Assembly (NCBI GenBank): GCA_028023455.1
Contig: JAQFVV010012511.1
Coordinates: 682,001-746,000, forward strand
Origin: Epiperipatus broadwayi
Lineage: Eukaryota > Onychophora > Udeonychophora > Euonychophora > Peripatidae
DNA length: 64,000 nt
Direction: 5' to 3'
Part shown: one piece after another, positions 60,210 through 64,000 of the stretch
Numbering within the stretch: the first letter of the stretch is position 1
Layout of the letters: each line of letters starts with the position of its first letter
Program-made: the position numbers and the translations under genes
The notes under the pieces: generated by a model
Databases searched by the model: none
Seen by the model: the letters and a program-made list of their open reading frames with translations, nothing else
Told to the model about the DNA's origin: nothing

Positions 60210-61288
60210 TTATTAATATAGATGCTTTTTGTATGAGCAAACATTCTAATTAAATTCTCAAATACATTTTAGGTACAGAGCATCCTCTTCAAAATAAACA
60301 AGGGATAATTTGCAGAGAACAGAATGATAGAAAACTGAAAATAAAAGGGGCATGGTTAATTAAAAGTTCAAATAATCAATTAAGTGCGATTTAAGTAAAT
60401 CCAAATTACATTATTTCCTGTAGTACATTTAACAATCTAATATATTATTGTTCTAATATTTATTTTTTGATAAGGGTATTCTGCACCAAAAGTGCATTTA
60501 AATATTTAATAATATTTTTGAAATTTTTCTCTCTGCAAGAAGCTTTAATATTAATGTACAAAAATATTATAGTATAATTATAAAGTAAGATTGAATTATA
60601 GAAATAATGAGATTAACTTTAGACAGTAAAAAATAATGGTTTCATTAAATTTTACATTTTATTATTATTAAAATATTTCAAGTAATGTTTTTAATGTATT
60701 TTAAATGACAATGAAAATTGATGTTTAAGTAACAGTTTAAGGAACCATATATGAATACAGTTATAAGTAATCCATTACAGAATATTAATTAATCTCTTCA
60801 GTAATTCTCCACAGAAGAATAGTGAAGGAAAAGTTAAGAATTTTCTTTCCTTGATCTCAATATAGGAATATGTTATCTAGATTGGATATCAAGAAACTAC
60901 TGGGAAAAAAATTCTTAAATTTGTTTGGAAGTCTTCAGATCGAAATCCTAGGTCCTGGGCATCAAAATGGATATATTAGCCACTAAATTACAAAGTTCTT
61001 TTCAGTATAGAAATGTATGATTTGCATTTAAATGTCCATAAACTTATATAATTAGCTAAAAATACAATAACTATTAAATATATATATATAACTCCTAAAC
61101 AGAAATTTATTGTAAATAGAAATTCAACTAGTTTATACTTAACAGCACCTACCAGCATAATAGAATAATTTTAGATAAACATTTAGTTATTCTCTATTAT
61201 GCTGGGAGATGGTATCAGATATGAAGTTAGTTGAGTTTCTATATATATTTATTATACCGGATAGCCCTGCACTGAATATCTAACAATA
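60210..61288 (+). other. CIP2A intron, nothing recognised
   Basis: AT-rich intronic sequence. ACCAGCATAATAGAATAATT and the inverted ATTCTCTATTATGCTGG (about 61152-61205) form a short hairpin. Confidence 0.45.
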
Positions 61289-61635
61289 GAGCACGCCACA
61301 CATAGAAGAATAGATGCATTAGTAAAGAATAGGGAGTTGGAGAGATGGAGAACTAGTATGGAGAGTAAAAAGAATTTAAATAAATATAGAAGTAAACAGA
61401 ATATTAGGTGCGAGTTAATTTATGATAATAGCAAGGAAAGTAGTTTACTGTTTAAGGCTTGAACAGGATCTTTAGTAACAGATGATTATACTCATTAGTC
61501 TGCAAGTTGTGTAAGGAAGGCATAGACAATATTAGGCATCTGTTAATTGAATGTAAATGCTTGAAAGTAGAAATGATACAATATTATGGAAGAATAAATA
61601 TAAGGAAAGTGATTATTCAGAAAGTATGTTATTGA
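61289..61635 (+). pseudogene. Non-LTR retrotransposon C-terminal fragment with CCHC zinc motif
   Basis: The frame from 61289 (EHATHRRIDALVKNRELERW) runs to a frame break near 61463. After it, LVCKLCKEGIDNIRHLLIEC ends a C-x2-C-x8-H-x4-C motif (first Cys codon at 61501), followed by KCLKVEMIQYYGRI and a stop at 61633-61635. This is the zinc motif found at the C-terminus of many LINE ORF2 proteins, after the reverse transcriptase. The RT itself is absent, so this is a 5'-truncated, decayed LINE copy. It is unlike the RTE copies at 3-6.5 kb. The exact clade is not determined. Confidence 0.75.
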
Positions 61636-62704
61636 TTTTATGCTGGGTTTGGGAAAAGATAAGGGGCAGTTAGATACAAAGGCCACGGAGTTGACAAAGT
61701 TATATTGTGGAAATGGGATCGAGCAGGATATGGGAAAACTTAGGGTGGGGAATGGAAAGGGAAGGTATAGTGGTTAACAGGTTTCTCTGGGCATTGTTGC
61801 TGAGAGATTCCTGACTCTGTATAAGAAGAAGTCACAGTGCATCACATCACATAAAAGTGGAAGAGATGGGAGTAAAAAATTTTTGAAATGATACATTTTT
61901 TGTTTTTTTTAGCAATCATATTTATTTAAAATTATGGGGCTTAAAATTTTTTTAAAATAAAATTTTGTATTATATAACAAATTCACCTTCAAGCCAAAAA
62001 GTATAGATGTTTTAATGCAAATTTCTTAGTGATAAATTGTTTAGAATAAGAACAAAACAAAATACATAAAAACACATATAGATACTATATTGTACTGCCG
62101 CTTGAGCGCTATCATTGATCAACTCAGTTATAAAATTTATAAATATAAATTTAAAAATAAAAAGATTCGGAATTCAGCAACAGTAATCTGATGGCAAAAA
62201 CATCTTCGATTGACTGTCAAACTGTGACTGATAACCGTTTGCCCTCCCCTGATATAGACTAATGGATAATTAATTGAAGCTGAACTTAACAACTATTGTA
62301 AAATATAAAAAGGAATAAACTATTCTATCTTTATCCCATGAATGAAAAATTGTATACTGCATTTGAGATATTAACGTCAATAAATATTGAGTTTATTAGA
62401 TATAACGGTGTAATTTATAAGACTAGTATAAAAGCTTAATAAATTTTATTTATGTTTAAATTAATTATCTAGTTAAACTACAAAATCTTAAGATTTTAAT
62501 TAATCTATTATCAAAATTATTATAATTTATGAAATAGTACAGTAATTGTTTTAGAGAGTAAGTTATATAAATGGTTTTATACTTTAATAACAATAAATAT
62601 ATAATTGCTACTTCTCTCATATTTTTTTTAAACAAAGTAACATAATTATGAATACTATTAGATATAATAAAAATATTTTTAACATGATAATGATTTCATT
62701 ATAG
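61636..62704 (+). other. CIP2A intron, LINE 3' sequence then AT-rich
   Basis: To about 61860 the sequence is GC-richer and probably the 3' end of the LINE fragment. The rest is AT-rich and ends at the acceptor TTATAG before the next exon. Confidence 0.5.
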
Positions 62705-62827
62705 GAAAACATTAAAGAAATATATAAACGTCTCATCACTTTTCTATCTTCTCGGAATTTAACAATTATTGTCTTTGCTTTGTCTATAATTGCAAGCTTG
62801 GCTCTTCTTGAAGAGTTAGGAGAACGA
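62705..62827 (+). CDS. CIP2A: CIP2A orthologue, internal exon (last in window)
   Basis: The acceptor CATTATAG ends at 62704 and the donor GTAAGT begins at 62828. The exon has 41 complete codons (phase 0 in and out): ENIKEIYKRLITFLSS, then RNLTIIVFALSIIASLALLE and ELGER. Human CIP2A reads [36 protein letters not shown] and EVGEK (about residues 184-224, from memory), without gaps. VFALSI is the conserved centre. The following exons, including the C-terminal coiled coil, must lie beyond the window. The gene appears intact where visible. Confidence 0.94.
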
Positions 62828-63204
62828 GTAAGTATATTTTATTTTTTTAATTATTGCAAATTACTGTAGCCTTTAATATAAAATATTATTAAATTGAAGT
62901 CAAAAGATATATATACATTTATTATTAAGTGTCATGATATTTATTGAAATTTAATTTTATCAACCCATTAGCGTAATCTAATTTTTTATATGTCATTTAA
63001 GAGACTTCAAAGTAATTAATCACGTAAAAGTATAATAGAAAGTTGGTTTCTGTGATTTATATTTTTCTGAGTTACTGTCTATTTAAAATCTAAGTGGCAG
63101 TTGAAATTTATTTTCCATTGTTCACCTGCTTGATTTGGCACTTTGTAACACCTAGTTAGCATTACTAGAAAATTTAATAATAGGTATCATGATATTTATT
63201 ATAT
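62828..63204 (+). other. CIP2A intron start
   Basis: AT-rich intronic DNA with nothing recognised before the hammerhead-bearing repeat. Confidence 0.5.
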
Positions 63205-63347
63205 CACATGATCACATTTCCTATACTAGCACATTAATTGTTGATAAACAGAGCAAAACTCTCCATACAGTATTGCCACCTGTGCTAAACAGAGTAATCA
63301 ATGGATGCCAGAAGGCTTGTGCATAAAATCCCTATCTAATGCCTACT

Positions 63348-63407
63348 CATCCAATATCCCCAGACTAGTTTCTGGCTTGTGGCCTTCGTCAGTGAGGAGC
63401 TTTGGAT
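63348..63407 (-). ncRNA. Hammerhead ribozyme, family 2 copy 1
   Basis: Minus-strand RNA. Core CUGACGA is the complement of 63386-63392. Helix II is GGC/GCC with loop CACAA (A-A mismatch at its base), then GAA. Helix III is the palindrome ACUAGU, ending in the classical GUC, with the scissile bond between 63363 and 63362. Helix I pairs UGGGGA with UCCUCA (one G-U pair); after a 2 x 2 internal loop UU and GGAU pair with AA and AUCC. All invariant core nucleotides are present. Confidence 0.88.
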
Positions 63408-63803
63408 CTGAGAACACTGCCTCTAGATCTTAGGATCTAATGCAACCCTCTAGCAACCACCTTTTATCTCTACTTAACTACAAAACTATGAGAATGAAAT
63501 TGAAAACACAAAAAATATTTTCAATCTAAGCTCAATAGCTTATATAGTCATATGGGTCTGAACTCAGTTCAGCACCCATACATTTTGGTGTCTTTGGCTC
63601 TTTTATAACCATAGCCACCACTATCCTATTAAGCAGGATTGGTGTTAAACCATTAAGCATCACATGATCACATTTCCTATACTAGCACATTAATTGTTGA
63701 TAAACAGAGCAAAACTCTCCATACAGTATTGCCACCTGTGCTAAACAGAGTAAATCAATGGATGCCAGAAGGCTTGTGCATAAAATCCCTATCTAATGCC
63801 TAC

Positions 63804-63863
63804 TTATCCAATATCCCCAGACTAGTTTCTGGCTTGTGGCCTTCGTCAGTGAGGAGCTTTGGA
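63804..63863 (-). ncRNA. Hammerhead ribozyme, family 2 copy 2
   Basis: Same sequence as copy 1 through the whole motif. Core CUGACGA is the complement of 63843-63849, helix III is the palindrome ACUAGU, and the scissile bond is between 63820 and 63819. Two identical ribozymes in direct repeat are the arrangement that would release a 457-nt unit from a minus-strand transcript. Confidence 0.88.
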
Positions 63864-64000
63864 TCTGAGACCCATATGACTATATAAGCTATTGAGCTTA
63901 GATTGAAAATATTTTTTGTGTTTTCAATTTCATTCTCATAGTTTTGTAGTTAAGTAGAGATAAAAGATGGTTGCTAGAGAGTTGGATTAGATCCTAAGAT

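Larger units (their letters stand above)
63205..64000. mobile_element. Hammerhead-bearing repeat, family 2: two direct copies and an inverted arm, cut by window end
   Basis: Two direct copies start at about 63205 and 63662 (CACATGATCACATTTCCTAT). The cleavage sites of their ribozymes are 457 nt apart. The second copy stops after CTTTGGATCTGAGA (63868), and from 63869 the sequence is the reverse complement of 63428-63563 (CTTAGGATCTAATGC ... CATATGGGTCTGA), so an inverted copy begins and runs off the window. The sequence is unrelated to family 1 outside the ribozyme core, except for a short GGGTCTGA...TCAGTTCAG motif. No protein frame is present. A retrozyme or a Penelope-like terminal repeat is the likely class. 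Confidence 0.87.

Noticed and set aside
1-64000. Operons, ribosome binding sites, CRISPR arrays, prophage or bacterial origins
   Set aside because: The window is eukaryotic: spliced gene, retrotransposons and AT-rich introns. None of these bacterial features is present.

Overview
This is eukaryotic (metazoan) chromosomal DNA. It is strongly AT-rich, dense in transposons, and contains one 500-base assembly gap (16682-17181). It carries one recognisable host gene, on the + strand: four consecutive internal coding exons of a CIP2A (KIAA1524, cancerous inhibitor of PP2A) orthologue at 34067-34179, 50909-51003, 52359-52455 and 62705-62827. They encode the N-terminal armadillo-like repeat part of the protein, are separated by introns of about 16.7, 1.4 and 10.2 kb, and have matching phases and consensus splice sites. 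Earlier and later exons lie outside the window or were not recognised. The repeat types and intron sizes suggest an invertebrate with a large genome. I cannot fix the phylum.

Left part (1-34 kb). It starts with a decayed Ty3/Gypsy integrase, followed by a hairpin, a polypurine tract and a probable LTR start. An RTE-clade LINE comes next; its endonuclease end is inverted relative to its reverse transcriptase end, and a second 3' fragment lies in tandem. Then come a 40-bp tandem repeat, a Tigger/pogo-like TA-flanked element, the gap, and a second, minus-strand Gypsy element (19.2-25.1 kb). This element has several frameshifts and two altered catalytic residues, and a 1.69-kb TTAA-flanked DNA element is inserted in its RT domain. 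A tandem array of about 365-bp units begins at its 5' side and each unit carries a piece of its coding sequence. Another TA-flanked element (27.8-29.4 kb) and poly-T punctuated repeats follow.

Right part (34-64 kb). The CIP2A introns hold a second Tigger-like copy, several terminal-inverted-repeat elements and hairpins, a tRNA-like SINE with target duplication, a LINE C-terminal fragment, and an apparently complete but non-coding LTR retrotransposon (52621-59418) with an ATAG target duplication. Illumina adapter sequence sits 17 bases before its 3' LTR, so this junction is at least partly an assembly artefact.

The most interesting content is two different repeat families at 37.8-38.96 kb and 63.2-64.0 kb. 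Each is arranged as direct plus inverted copies and each contains complete type I hammerhead self-cleaving ribozymes (five in total) with palindromic helix III. Monomer lengths between cleavage sites are 407 and 457 nt. This resembles retrozymes or Penelope-like element terminal repeats. One of the ribozymes lies in the sense strand of a CIP2A intron.
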